Assembly: GCF_934746965.1 (NCBI RefSeq)
Contig: NZ_CAKVFS010000002.1
Location: 1 to 64,000, forward strand
DNA: 64,000 nt
Source: an uncultured Methanobrevibacter sp.
GTDB lineage: Archaea > Methanobacteriota > Methanobacteria > Methanobacteriales > Methanobacteriaceae
Reading direction: 5' to 3'
Below the pieces are notes generated by a model, which was not told the origin of the DNA, did no database searches, and saw only the letters and a list, made by a program, of their open reading frames with translations. Positions within the stretch are counted from its first letter, which is position 1; each line of letters opens with the position of its first letter. Of the stretch, positions 26,988 through 36,654 are shown piece after piece. The position numbers were made by a program, and so were the translations under genes.

Positions 26988-27058
26988 CTAAACAACATAT
27001 TTAATTATTATTTCTTATATAATTATATTATTAATAAAAATATAAAAAGAGGTTTCGA

Positions 27059-28552
27059 ATGTTTGAAAAGATATTAATTGCAAATAGAGGAGAAATTGCA
27101 ATAAGAGTTATGCGTGCCTGTCGTGAACTTGATATCGAAAGTGTAGCAATATACTCTGATGCAGATACAACTTCCCTTTATACAAACTATGCTGACGAAA
27201 GTTATCCTTTAGGTAATCCTTCACCAGCAAAGTCTTATTTAAATATAGATAAAATCATCGACATTGCTCTTGAATCTGGAGCAGATGCTATCCACCCAGG
27301 TTATGGATTTTTAGCTGAAAATCCTAAATTTGGAGAAGAGTGTGAAAAAAATGGAATTAAACTTATTGGACCAAGTGGAAAAGTAATTCACGAAATGGGA
27401 GATAAAATAACTTCCAAAGCACTTATGAAAAAAGCAGGAGTTCCTGTTATTGAAGGTACACCTGAAGGAGTTACCGATATTAATGAAGCTAAAGAAATAG
27501 CCAGGCAAATTGGATACCCTGTAATTGTAAAAGCATCTGCAGGAGGTGGGGGAATTGGTATGCGTGCTGTTTACGAAGAAGATGAATTAGTACGTGCAAT
27601 TGAATCTACCCAATCTGTTGCTTCTACAAATTTCGGAGATTCAACTGTATTTATTGAAAAATATCTTGAAAAACCTAGACATATTGAATTCCAATTATTA
27701 GCAGATGAACATGGAAATGTTATCCATGTAGCTGATAGGGAATGTTCCATTCAAAGAAGACATCAAAAATTACTTGAAGAAGCTCCTTCTCCAATTATGA
27801 CTGAAGAACTCAGAGCTGAAATGGGTGCTAGTGCTGTAAAAGCTGCAGAATACATTGGTTATACTAGCGCAGGTACTGTTGAATTTTTATATGATAATGG
27901 CCAGTATTATTTCTTAGAAATGAACACACGTATCCAAGTAGAACACCCAATTACAGAACTTGTTACTAATACTGATTTAATTAAAGAACAAATAAAAATA
28001 GCTAATGGTGATGAGCTTACTTACGAACAAAAAGATATTCAAGTATCTGGTCATGCAATTGAATGTCGTATTAATGCTGAAGACCCCTTAAATGACTTTG
28101 CACCAAATCCAGGTAAAATTACGGGGTACAGATCACCTGGAGGGCCAGGAGTACGTTTAGATAGCGGAGTTTATATGAATTATACTATTCCTACATTCTA
28201 CGATTCAATGATTTCAAAATTAGTAACATGGGGAAGAACAAGAGATGACTCCATAGCTAGAATGAAACGTGCACTAAGTGAATATATTATCTTAGGAGTT
28301 AAAACTACAATTCCATTCCATAAAGCTATTTTAAGAAATCCTAACTTTATTAGTGGTGACTTAAACACTCACTTTATTGATCAATACAGAAATGGTATTG
28401 AAAGCGAAATGGTTAATGTAATTGCAGAAGACTTAGAAAATGTAAATAAAATGAAATCAACATTTATGCCAAGTAAAAAAATAGCTGCAATTTCTGCTGC
28501 TGTTGGATCTTATTTAAATACTGCTAAAAACCAACAAATGAATAAAAAATAA
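27059..28552 (+). CDS. pycA: Pyruvate carboxylase subunit A (biotin carboxylase)
   Basis: ATP-dependent carboxylation of biotin for pyruvate carboxylase, which supplies oxaloacetate for the incomplete reductive TCA branch of methanogens. The N-terminal FEKILIANRGEIAIRVMRACREL, the ATP-grasp glycine loop KASAGGGGIGMR (about 159-170), HIEFQLLADEHGNVIHVADRECSIQRRHQKLLEEAP, and EMNTRIQVEHPITE are all present. At 497 residues it is the stand-alone biotin carboxylase without a biotin-carrier domain, so PycB must be elsewhere. birA follows after 14 bases, the arrangement known from Methanothermobacter. Confidence 0.95.
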   Translation: MFEKILIANRGEIAIRVMRACRELDIESVAIYSDADTTSLYTNYADESYPLGNPSPAKSYLNIDKIIDIALESGADAIHPGYGFLAENPKFGEECEKNGIKLIGPSGKVIHEMGDKITSKALMKKAGVPVIEGTPEGVTDINEAKEIARQIGYPVIVKASAGGGGIGMRAVYEEDELVRAIESTQSVASTNFGDSTVFIEKYLEKPRHIEFQLLADEHGNVIHVADRECSIQRRHQKLLEEAPSPIMTEELRAEMGASAVKAAEYIGYTSAGTVEFLYDNGQYYFLEMNTRIQVEHPITELVTNTDLIKEQIKIANGDELTYEQKDIQVSGHAIECRINAEDPLNDFAPNPGKITGYRSPGGPGVRLDSGVYMNYTIPTFYDSMISKLVTWGRTRDDSIARMKRALSEYIILGVKTTIPFHKAILRNPNFISGDLNTHFIDQYRNGIESEMVNVIAEDLENVNKMKSTFMPSKKIAAISAAVGSYLNTAKNQQMNKK

Positions 28553-28566
28553 GTTGGGGATTATAA

Positions 28567-29484
28567 ATGCAAAACGAAATAATAAAGTTATTAAAAAAAG
28601 AAGAAAAATTATCTGAAGAGACTATTGCTGAATTAAGCAATATCGAAATTAGTGATTTTTCTGATTCAGTTAAAGAACTTGGAAAAAACGAAACTGCATA
28701 TATAAAAAGAGAAGAAATCTTAAAAGATTTAAACACAACTTACATTGGTAAAGACATGTACATTTTCAACGAAGTAATGTCTACAAATACAATTGCAAAA
28801 TTTTTATCAATGAATGGTGTTGGAAATGGTGCTGTTGTAATCTCTGAAAAACAAACAAAAGCCAGAGGAAGATCTGGTAAAAATTGGGAGTCTCCTCTTG
28901 GTGGTGTCTGGTTATCAATTATATTAAATCCAAATGTAACCCACTCAAAAATTCCATTAATTACTCTTGCAACAGGAGTGGCAGTTGAAAACACATTAAA
29001 AAGAATAGGCATCCAAAATGCTGAAATAAAATGGCCAAATGATATTTTAATCAATGACAAAAAAGTATGTGGTATTTTAACAGAGGCTATTACTAGTTTT
29101 AACACAATTGAAAGTGTTATCATTGGTGTTGGAATTGATGCTAATATAACTCTTAAAGATTTTCCTGAAGAATTAAAAGAAAAAATGACTACTTTAAATA
29201 AGGAAACTGGTGAAAAAATAGACGAAAACCTCTTAATTAAAACATTTTTAGAAGAATTTGAGAAAATTAGCAAACAATTCATGAATGAAGAATATGAAAA
29301 TATTTTAAAAGAATGGAGAAAACACTCATATACCATTGGAAAAATTGTAGAAGTACATGAACCATTTAGCAAACCCTATGATGGCTACGTTTTAGGCATT
29401 AGTAGAGATGGATCATTAGTTGTAGAAAAAATTGATGGAACTTTAGAAAAAGTAATATCTGGAGAATGTGTTATCAAAAATTAA
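28567..29484 (+). CDS. birA: Biotin-[carboxylase] ligase BirA
   Basis: Attaches biotin to the carrier domain of PycB. The first 60 residues are a small helical N-terminal domain that resembles the winged-helix region but is short. The catalytic domain has FNEVMSTNTIAKFL, the biotin-loop SEKQTKARGRSGKNWESPLGGVWLSIIL (about 97-124), the IKWPNDILINDKKVCGILTEA motif, and a C-terminal SH3-like domain. Length 305. It is second in the pycA-birA unit. Its 3' end overlaps the convergent PLP-enzyme gene by 11 bases. Whether it also represses transcription cannot be told. Confidence 0.93.
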   Translation: MQNEIIKLLKKEEKLSEETIAELSNIEISDFSDSVKELGKNETAYIKREEILKDLNTTYIGKDMYIFNEVMSTNTIAKFLSMNGVGNGAVVISEKQTKARGRSGKNWESPLGGVWLSIILNPNVTHSKIPLITLATGVAVENTLKRIGIQNAEIKWPNDILINDKKVCGILTEAITSFNTIESVIIGVGIDANITLKDFPEELKEKMTTLNKETGEKIDENLLIKTFLEEFEKISKQFMNEEYENILKEWRKHSYTIGKIVEVHEPFSKPYDGYVLGISRDGSLVVEKIDGTLEKVISGECVIKN

Positions 29485-30628
29485 ACACAATCTCTTTACA
29501 TTTATCTTCATTTACAATTACTTCAAGTAATTTATTAAATGAAGATTCTATTTTTTTATTTAAATCATTTAAATTTAACTTAAATGCATCCTTTGTTGAT
29601 AAATCAAATCTTATTGTTGCAGATGCGCCAGGCATTGAAACTGGAGGAATTGTAATAATCCCATATTCTTTTAGCAAAATAAATGCAAAAATAAATGATA
29701 AATCATTATTTGATAAATTATGTGAAACTTTAATCTCACTAGCTAAACCTTCTGGTGAAATCATAACACCAGTTGGAGTTTCACTAAAAGCAGTGAATTT
29801 TTTATTCAATAATTCAAATAATTCTTTTTTTCTTGAAAATCCTTTTATTAAATTTTCACCATTGAAATTTTTAATACCATTAACCATAGCTAAAATTGCT
29901 GGAGGTTGAGCTTCAAGACCAAATTGATTAGCTTTAATCTTAATTTTATCAACTAGCTCTTTACGACCAGCCATTAATCCCCCCCTAGGACCTGGCATTA
30001 ACTTATCAGTACTAGTAATAGTAATATCCGCACCTAAATCACAAGCTTTCTTTTGATTAAATACAACAGTTCTAAGTCTAGCTCCTGATGCATCATCAAC
30101 CATAACTGGAATATTTTGTTCATGAGCCATTTCAATGACTTTTTTAAAAATATCTTCATCAATTACTTTGTGATCCATTGTTGAACCTGTAACAACAACT
30201 AATGAAGTATTTTCAGGTATTTGAAATTTATCAAAATCATCAGTTTCAAAATAATTAGCTTTAACTAACTCACAACTTCTTGGAATAGATGGATGAGCAG
30301 GTAATTGAGCAAGATAATGCACTACATTAGACCTTTCACCAACTAATGCAAGAATAGTAGCCAATATACCTGAAGAAGTTCTATTAAGTGGAAGAATTTT
30401 TTCTCCACCTAAATGTTTTTTTCCAACTTCCTGAATTTCATCCTCAAAAATAGCTGGTCCAACATAAGTTTCAAGTAAACTTAATTCATCCGGAGAAGCT
30501 ATAAATCCTCCAGATAAACCAGTTAAATCATATAATTCATTACGACCTTTAGTTTCAATGATATTTTTTATTATAGATAAAGCATTTTCTCTTTTTTTAA
30601 CTTCATCTAGAGAGCTGTTAACTATCAT
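29474..30628 (-). CDS. SelA-like PLP-dependent enzyme (MJ0158 family)
   Basis: A fold-type I pyridoxal-phosphate enzyme of the archaeal MJ0158/TIGR03576 family, related to L-seryl-tRNA(Sec) selenium transferase. The likely PLP lysine is in TSTDKLMPGPRGG (about residue 209), with the cofactor aspartate in VMVDDASGARLR. Members occur in methanogens without selenocysteine use, and the known M. jannaschii homologue does not behave as SelA, so the substrate is unresolved. The ATG abuts the TAG of the upstream small gene, implying coupled translation. Assignment rests on remembered family features. Confidence 0.75.
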   Translation of the reverse strand: MIVNSSLDEVKKRENALSIIKNIIETKGRNELYDLTGLSGGFIASPDELSLLETYVGPAIFEDEIQEVGKKHLGGEKILPLNRTSSGILATILALVGERSNVVHYLAQLPAHPSIPRSCELVKANYFETDDFDKFQIPENTSLVVVTGSTMDHKVIDEDIFKKVIEMAHEQNIPVMVDDASGARLRTVVFNQKKACDLGADITITSTDKLMPGPRGGLMAGRKELVDKIKIKANQFGLEAQPPAILAMVNGIKNFNGENLIKGFSRKKELFELLNKKFTAFSETPTGVMISPEGLASEIKVSHNLSNNDLSFIFAFILLKEYGIITIPPVSMPGASATIRFDLSTKDAFKLNLNDLNKKIESSFNKLLEVIVNEDKCKEIVFNF

Positions 30629-30955
30629 CTAATCAGAGTCGAATTCTAATTTAAAGTCTTTGAAAGCTTCAACAAATGCTTTTAAATCTTTTTCAGGTAC
30701 AGGCATTTGAACAAATTGTTCATTTTCAGGTTCTTCATAAGAATATTCTGCATCAGTAATTTTACCTTCAGGAGTTGTCCATAAAATTAAACTGTCACTT
30801 AATTCCTCAGGGTTTTTATTTGGGAAAAATATCTCTACAGATGCTCCTAATTGTACAAAGAATTTATCTTTTTCTTCTTCACTTTTATTTACTTTTTTAA
30901 TTTTTCTTACTCTTGATTTTAATTTTTTTTCAGCGAGTTCATTTATATCTGGCAT
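30629..30955 (-). CDS. Conserved small acidic protein, unknown function
   Basis: I do not recognise this protein. About 108 residues: a basic N-terminal helix (ELAEKKLKSRVRKIKKVNKSEEE) followed by a mixed alpha/beta part with FVQLGASVEIFFPNKNPEE, LILWTTPEGKITDAEYSY and a final amphipathic helix. No signal, membrane segment or cysteines. I start it at the ATG at 30953-30955; a GTG three codons earlier overlaps the GGATG ribosome site. It ends directly against the start of the SelA-like gene, so the two products are probably co-expressed and may be partners. Confidence 0.75.
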   Translation of the reverse strand: MPDINELAEKKLKSRVRKIKKVNKSEEEKDKFFVQLGASVEIFFPNKNPEELSDSLILWTTPEGKITDAEYSYEEPENEQFVQMPVPEKDLKAFVEAFKDFKLEFDSD

Positions 30956-31043
30956 TAATAACACATCCTGAAACTTTTATTTAAATATCTAAATTATAGT
31001 TAAAATTTCCATATTATATAAGCATTCTTATTTGATTCATAAC

Positions 31044-31565
31044 TCAGTCATATAAACTATTACCTTCACTATCCATAGCTACTATAAGTGGTCCAAAATC
31101 TTTAACTTTCAAATTCCACATAGCTTCAGGCATTCCTAAGTCTAACCAGTCAACACTTTCAATTTCTTCAACTGCATCAACATAAAGTGCAGCACATCCT
31201 CCAGTAGCTACAACATATAATGCATTATTTTTAATTAATGCTTCCCTTACACTGTCATCCATTCCACCTTTACCAATGACAATTTTAGGTCCCATATCAA
31301 TAACATCACTTTGATATGGATTCATTCTCATAGAAGTAGTTGGACCTACAGCTACCATCTTATAATTATTTTCATCTTTAGATATAATAGGTCCTGCATG
31401 AAATATAGCTGCACCTTCAATATCTAATGGAGCGCCCTGTTCTAAAATTCTTTTGTGTGCTTGGTCTCTGGCAGTTATAATATTTCCAGTTAAAGTAATT
31501 ACATCACCAATTCTCAAATCAGACAAATCTTCATTTTTAACTGGTACTTTGATATTTTTTTCCAT
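31044..31565 (-). CDS. Fumarate hydratase beta subunit (class I)
   Basis: C-terminal-type subunit of the two-subunit, iron-sulfur class I fumarase, interconverting fumarate and malate. The family segments are LRIGDVITLTGNIITARDQAHKRI, GAAIFHAGPII, GPTTSMRMNPYQ, and the IGKGGMDDSVREAL loop, ending with LGMPEAMWNLKVKDFGPLIVAMDSEGNSLY. Length 173 suits the separate beta subunit of methanogens; the cluster-binding alpha subunit is not in this window. It works in the same oxaloacetate-to-2-oxoglutarate branch as PycA. Confidence 0.92.
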   Translation of the reverse strand: MEKNIKVPVKNEDLSDLRIGDVITLTGNIITARDQAHKRILEQGAPLDIEGAAIFHAGPIISKDENNYKMVAVGPTTSMRMNPYQSDVIDMGPKIVIGKGGMDDSVREALIKNNALYVVATGGCAALYVDAVEEIESVDWLDLGMPEAMWNLKVKDFGPLIVAMDSEGNSLYD

Positions 31566-31740
31566 TTGGTCACCTTGTAAATTATATATTATAAAAAACT
31601 AAACTAAATTATATATAAAATTTTTAGCTTTTATAAATTTAATGGCTAAATCAATTGGGGAAAAATAACATATCATGTAGGGATATGTAAAATTACCCAA
31701 CACTTTTATTAAGAAATAAAAAACTACAGGATAAATTACC

Positions 31741-33561
31741 ATGTCAAGTATGAGTAGTGTTGCAGGGTTATCTAAATATATTACAACCTTGCCCAAAACT
31801 GAAAAATCAATAATAGCTATGTTTATTATAAGCTTCATATCTGGATCAGCATACTTCTTAATTAATCCAAGTACAGAACTAGGATTAATAGAAAATATAA
31901 TTTTTGGAGGATTATTTAGCTTAATAATACTTGGAACTAGTTCAATAATTGGTGGTGGTGTTAATCAACAGATTGTTAGTGGATTACATGGTATCAATCT
32001 AAAAATTAAACATTCAATGTTTTTATCAACACTTTCAATGACTATTATTTGTATTCTTTTAATAATTGGTGGAATTCTTACCAAATTATTTAAAATAGAT
32101 TTCTTTTTGAATTCATTGTTATTTGGATGTGTTTTAATTTATGGAGTTAATACATTAGTATTTTGGACAACTTCAAAAATTAGTTTTAGCAAAGCAGCAA
32201 CTGTGGGGATAATCCAACCATTAATTATATTGGCTATGTATACATTAATTACATTTTTAGTAACAGATACAAGTTTCTTAGGTTCTGATTTACTGCAAAT
32301 GACTGTAAAAGTAATAATAGCTAGTATCATATTTATATTAGCAATTTATTCTTTTATTACAATAGCTGGATCTCCTTTAAAAAAAAATCTAGGCATTGGA
32401 ATGCTAGATTTACTTAGCTTATTTATTGCACACATGAACGAAGGATCAAACTCTCTTGAAGCACTATTTGAAAATATGAGTGAAACCGTCGAAACAATGG
32501 TTACATTTATTAGTTTTAAAGGAAAAAATGGAATAAAATCATTATTTATTTCACCGTTTGTCCATCCAGGGCCATTAGGAGATTTAGGAGGTTCCAATAT
32601 GCCAACAATACTTGCTAATAAATTTGACCACTTCACAATGGTAGCTCATGGACCTTCAACCCATGATTTTAATCCTATAAGAACTACTGAAATAGATAAA
32701 ATAGAAGATGCTGTGAAAGAAGGTTTAAAAGAAGTAGAATATAGTAAAAATGCAAGTATTTTTACTAGATACAACTCCGAAAAAGCAAATATTGGAGTCC
32801 AATTCTTTAATGAGGGTATGATTATTTTAAGTACATTTGCTCCAAATGATAGTGACGATATTGAATTTGGAGTAGGCCTCACTATGATGACTCAAAGTAA
32901 AAGTAAATGTAATGTTAAAGATTCAATCATAGTTGATTGCCATAATTCTTTTGCACCAGAAAGTGGAGAAGTTTTACCTGGAAATGAAGAAGTATTTCAA
33001 CTAATTGATGTTATAGATAAAATTCAATGCAATCAAAAACAAGACAACCTAAAAATAGGATGCTATGAAGATGTAATGAATGACTTAGACAAACATGATG
33101 GTATTGGTGAAAGTGGAATTAAAACTATGATTATAGAAGTAGCTAACCAAAGAACAGCATATGTCTTATTTGATTCAAACAATATGGAAATTGGATTTAG
33201 ACAGGAAATTATTGAAGCAACAAAAGATTTAGATATTGATGAAATAGAAGTAATGACAACAGATACTCATACAGTTAATACAATATCTAGAGGTTATAAC
33301 CCAATCGGAATTGTAAAAAGAAGCGAAATTATTGAATATGTACAACTCAGTATTAACGAAGCTATAAAAGATTTAGAAGAAGTTGAAGTTGGAACTGGAA
33401 CTAAAAGAATTAAAAATCTTAATACATTTGGCCCTAATAACTCAACAGAATTAATTTCAACAATCAGTTCAATTGTTGCAGTTAGTAAAATTATAGCTCC
33501 AGTTTTATTAATTACTGCATTAGTAATTGTATTTATTTGGATATTTTATGGTGGCTTATAA
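31741..33561 (+). CDS. DUF2070 membrane protein
   Basis: A large archaeal membrane protein of the DUF2070 family, function unknown. Residues 1-215 contain about six or seven hydrophobic helices. A soluble central part (about 220-580) carries conserved patterns such as ISPFVHPGPLGDLGGSNMPTILANKFDHFTMVAHGPSTHDFNP and DCHNSFAPESGEVLPGN, plus TTDTHTVNTISRGYNPIG, rich in His and Asp in the manner of a metal-dependent hydrolase. A final helix ends the protein. The soluble domain being enzymatic is my inference. The 3' end overlaps the next convergent gene by six bases. Confidence 0.8.
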   Translation: MSSMSSVAGLSKYITTLPKTEKSIIAMFIISFISGSAYFLINPSTELGLIENIIFGGLFSLIILGTSSIIGGGVNQQIVSGLHGINLKIKHSMFLSTLSMTIICILLIIGGILTKLFKIDFFLNSLLFGCVLIYGVNTLVFWTTSKISFSKAATVGIIQPLIILAMYTLITFLVTDTSFLGSDLLQMTVKVIIASIIFILAIYSFITIAGSPLKKNLGIGMLDLLSLFIAHMNEGSNSLEALFENMSETVETMVTFISFKGKNGIKSLFISPFVHPGPLGDLGGSNMPTILANKFDHFTMVAHGPSTHDFNPIRTTEIDKIEDAVKEGLKEVEYSKNASIFTRYNSEKANIGVQFFNEGMIILSTFAPNDSDDIEFGVGLTMMTQSKSKCNVKDSIIVDCHNSFAPESGEVLPGNEEVFQLIDVIDKIQCNQKQDNLKIGCYEDVMNDLDKHDGIGESGIKTMIIEVANQRTAYVLFDSNNMEIGFRQEIIEATKDLDIDEIEVMTTDTHTVNTISRGYNPIGIVKRSEIIEYVQLSINEAIKDLEEVEVGTGTKRIKNLNTFGPNNSTELISTISSIVAVSKIIAPVLLITALVIVFIWIFYGGL

Positions 33562-33831
33562 ATAAGTCACCAATAAAGTATATGTTATAACCCATCCAAC
33601 AAGGAATGGCATTATTCCATCCCATAACCACTGAGAAAATCCTCCAGAAATTTCCTCACCAAATTGTTTTTGAGAAAGTTGTCCAACAAAATATAGTATA
33701 ATAAATGCTAAAGCAGCTGCAACTGCATCATTTTTAAATCCAAACCAACGTAATGAAAATCCAGTAGAAATAATACCTGTAAGGATACCAACTACTAAGT
33801 GAATACTTGTTACTTTAATTGTAGTGTCCAT
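33556..33831 (-). CDS. Small membrane protein, possibly EMC6-like
   Basis: A 91-residue protein with three likely membrane helices (about 8-28, 34-52, 66-88) and a short polar loop (SQKQFGEEISGGFSQW). Similar small proteins in Methanobacteriales are annotated as EMC6-like, meaning distant homologues of a subunit of the ER membrane protein complex; I recall this from annotation, not from a visible catalytic motif. A GGAGG ribosome site is well placed. An EMC3-like insertase occurs elsewhere in the window (10472-11047), which makes the idea worth testing. Confidence 0.55.
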   Translation of the reverse strand: MDTTIKVTSIHLVVGILTGIISTGFSLRWFGFKNDAVAAALAFIILYFVGQLSQKQFGEEISGGFSQWLWDGIMPFLVGWVITYTLLVTYL

Positions 33832-33918
33832 CTATTTCCTCCAAAAAAATTAAATAAATATAATTATTATTAATTATACTATATTAAATTATTGATATTT
33901 AAATAAAAAGGTGTAAAC

Positions 33919-35925
33919 ATGAAACCTATGTCTAATGTAGACATTTTTACAATAACTGATGAATTAAATAATTTATTAACTGGTGCAAGAGTAGATAAAT
34001 CATTTCAACCAACTAAGGATATTGTTGTAATGAGATTCCATGTAGCAGGAACTGGAAGAATTGATCTTGTAATGGAATGTGGTAAAAGAATCCACACCAG
34101 CAAATATCCTCTTGAAAATCCTATTAATCCACCTGTTTTTCCTATGCTTTTAAGAAAAAGAATAAAAGGTGCAAATGTAGTTAGTATAACACAGCATAAT
34201 TTTGATAGAATTGTTGAAATTAAAGTTAAAAAAGATAAATATTATACCATTGTTGTTGAATTATTTGATAAAGGAAATATTATTCTTTTGGATGAAGAAA
34301 AAAATATTATACTTCCTCTTAAAAGAAAACGTTTTAGTGATAGAGACATTAGTTCTAAAAAAGAATACCAATTCCCAGAAAAAAGAGGAATTGACCCAAT
34401 TAATATAACTGAAAATGAACTAAAAGAGTTATTTACTAATTCTAAAAAAGATGTAGTTCGAACTTTAGCTATGAACAATTTAGGGAGTTTGTATGCTGAA
34501 GAGATTATCGAAAGAGCAAACGAATTTGAAACAATTGATAAACATATACAATCTAAAGAACTAACTAACAATCAAATAGCTAGTTTAAATAAAGCAATAC
34601 ACTTATTATTTGACAACTTACAAGAAGAACACTTCAAACCACAAATAGTTAAACAAGAAAATAAAGAAGATGTAATTGCTTTTGATTTAGTGAAATATAG
34701 TAATTTTGAAAAAAAATACTTTGATAACTTTAATGAAGCATGTGATGAATTTTATTCTAAAAAAGTAAATAATGATATTAAAAACATCAAAGAAGCAGCA
34801 TGGAATAAAAAAGTAAACAAGTTCGAAAAAAGATTAAAGTTACAAGAAGAAACACTTAATAATTTTCACAAAACTATTAAAACTAGCCAACATAAAGGAG
34901 AGGTAATCTATTCTAATTACACTACAATAGAAAATTTAGTAAAAGTTGTGGTCGAAGCTATAAGTAAAGACTATTCTTACAAGGAAATTGGAAAAATATT
35001 GAAAGAAGCTAAAAAAAATGGTATGCAAGAAGCAGAATTATTTGAATCAATTGATAAAATGGGTGTGTTAACACTTAAATTAAACGAAACTTCAATTAAT
35101 ATTAATCCTAAATTAACTATCCCTGAAAATGCTGAAATATACTATGAAAAATCTAAAAAAGCTAAAAAGAAAACAAAAGGTGCTACAATAGCTATCGAAA
35201 ACACTAAAAAACAACTTGAAAAAATTAAAGCTAAAAAAGAAGTAGCAATGGAACACATATCAATCCCTAAAAAAAGAGTTAAGAAAAATCTTAAATGGTA
35301 TGAAAAGTTAAGATGGTTTGTAACTTCCGATAATGTTTTAGTAATTGGTGGGAGGGACGCAGGTACTAATGAAGCTATTGTAAAAAAATATATGGATAAT
35401 AATGATATTTATTTACATGCAGATATACATGGTGCAACATCAACTGTAATAAAACTTGAAGACTCTAAAATAAATGATAATATCCTTAAAGAATCTGGAG
35501 AGTTTGCAGCATCATTTTCAACTGCTTGGTCAAAAGGTTTTACAACACAAGATGTATTTTGGGTCAATCCAGAACAAGTTTCAAAAACTCCAGAAGCTGG
35601 AGAATTTTTACCAAAAGGATCATTTGTAATAAGAGGAAATCGTAATTATATCCGAAGTGCGAAAGTTAGAATAGGAATTGGAATTGTAGATTATGAAGGT
35701 AAAAGACTAATGGCTGGACCTGTTGATGCACTTGAAGCACATTGTGATAATTTCATCGTGTTAAAACCAGGATATACGAAAAAAACAGCAATAGCGAAAA
35801 AAATACTTCATGAAATCAATGAAGAGGATTTAATAACATTAGATGATATAATTCGAGTTTTACCATCTGGAAAATGCGATATTGACGAAGAATATCATTT
35901 AAGAAAAAAATATGAAAAGAATTAA
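33919..35925 (+). CDS. rqcH: Ribosome quality-control protein, NEMF/Rqc2/RqcH homologue
   Basis: An NFACT-family protein that binds split large ribosomal subunits with stalled nascent chains and, in bacteria and archaea, recruits tRNA to add a C-terminal tail. The N-terminal NFACT-N domain begins KPMSNVDIFTITDELNNLLTGARVDKSFQP. Two coiled-coil stretches follow (about 290-330 and 415-450), then the NFACT-R (DUF814) domain with WYEKLRWFVTSDNVLVIGGRDAGTNEAIVKKYM, the DIYLHADIHGA motif and VRIGIGIVDYEGKRLMAGPVDAL. At 668 residues it includes the archaeal long coiled coil. The 3' end overlaps the next gene by four bases. Confidence 0.92.
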   Translation: MKPMSNVDIFTITDELNNLLTGARVDKSFQPTKDIVVMRFHVAGTGRIDLVMECGKRIHTSKYPLENPINPPVFPMLLRKRIKGANVVSITQHNFDRIVEIKVKKDKYYTIVVELFDKGNIILLDEEKNIILPLKRKRFSDRDISSKKEYQFPEKRGIDPINITENELKELFTNSKKDVVRTLAMNNLGSLYAEEIIERANEFETIDKHIQSKELTNNQIASLNKAIHLLFDNLQEEHFKPQIVKQENKEDVIAFDLVKYSNFEKKYFDNFNEACDEFYSKKVNNDIKNIKEAAWNKKVNKFEKRLKLQEETLNNFHKTIKTSQHKGEVIYSNYTTIENLVKVVVEAISKDYSYKEIGKILKEAKKNGMQEAELFESIDKMGVLTLKLNETSININPKLTIPENAEIYYEKSKKAKKKTKGATIAIENTKKQLEKIKAKKEVAMEHISIPKKRVKKNLKWYEKLRWFVTSDNVLVIGGRDAGTNEAIVKKYMDNNDIYLHADIHGATSTVIKLEDSKINDNILKESGEFAASFSTAWSKGFTTQDVFWVNPEQVSKTPEAGEFLPKGSFVIRGNRNYIRSAKVRIGIGIVDYEGKRLMAGPVDALEAHCDNFIVLKPGYTKKTAIAKKILHEINEEDLITLDDIIRVLPSGKCDIDEEYHLRKKYEKN

Positions 35926-36641
35926 TCCTGATAATTTTCAGGATTATATTCAAAATATTCACCAGAATTTAAAATAACCACATCAATATTTGGATTTAAT
36001 TGACTAACAAATTTAGCATAAATAGATGGATCTTGCTCTATTGGTGGAAATGTATTATAATGCATTGGAATAGCTACTTTAGAGTTAATCCATCGAGTAG
36101 CTAATGCTGCCTCAAAAGGACCCATAGTAAATTTATCTCCAATAGGAACTAATAAAATATCAGGTTTATAAATTTCACCAATAATTGTTTTCATGTCTCC
36201 AAATAAACCAGTGTCTCCTGCATGGAATAATTTAGTTCCATCTTCCAAAGTTATTAAAAAACTAGCAGCATTACCTGCCGGAAGAGGTTCTTCAAGAATA
36301 TCTAATGCTGAAGAATGTCTTGCTTCAAGCATAGTGAATTTAACTCCCCTATATACAAAAGAGCCCCCAACATTTACTCCAATATTATTAATTCCTTGTT
36401 TTGATAAAAATAAAGAAATTTCATGAATTGCAGCTATTGGAACATTATTTGAATTAGAAATTTCCATTGCATCTCCAAAATGATCAGAATGACCATGAGT
36501 AACTAATATAATATCTGGATTAAATTCTTCCACAGGTATTTGACAACTTGGATTATTACTAATAAATGGATCAATTAAAATATCTAATCCTTCATCAGTA
36601 ATTATTTCAAAAGCAGAATGACCTAACCATCTAATTTCCAT
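35922..36641 (-). CDS. Metal-dependent hydrolase, UPF0173 family
   Basis: A metallo-beta-lactamase-fold hydrolase of the UPF0173/UlaG-like group, substrate unknown. Metal ligands are visible: HSAFEI near residue 8, the HGHSDHFGDA motif near 50-59, HAGDTGLFGDM near 143, and IPMHYNTFPPIEQDP near 195. Length 239 is normal for the family. It is followed 13 bases upstream on the same strand by the PLD-like membrane protein gene and converges on rqcH with a 4-base overlap. Confidence 0.88.
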   Translation of the reverse strand: MEIRWLGHSAFEIITDEGLDILIDPFISNNPSCQIPVEEFNPDIILVTHGHSDHFGDAMEISNSNNVPIAAIHEISLFLSKQGINNIGVNVGGSFVYRGVKFTMLEARHSSALDILEEPLPAGNAASFLITLEDGTKLFHAGDTGLFGDMKTIIGEIYKPDILLVPIGDKFTMGPFEAALATRWINSKVAIPMHYNTFPPIEQDPSIYAKFVSQLNPNIDVVILNSGEYFEYNPENYQD

Positions 36642-36654
36642 TTTAAATCAACCT

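Noticed and set aside
28740..29372. A 210-codon minus-strand frame inside birA
   Set aside because: It lies entirely antisense to a clear biotin ligase, with Phe/Ser/Ile-rich composition typical of shadow frames.
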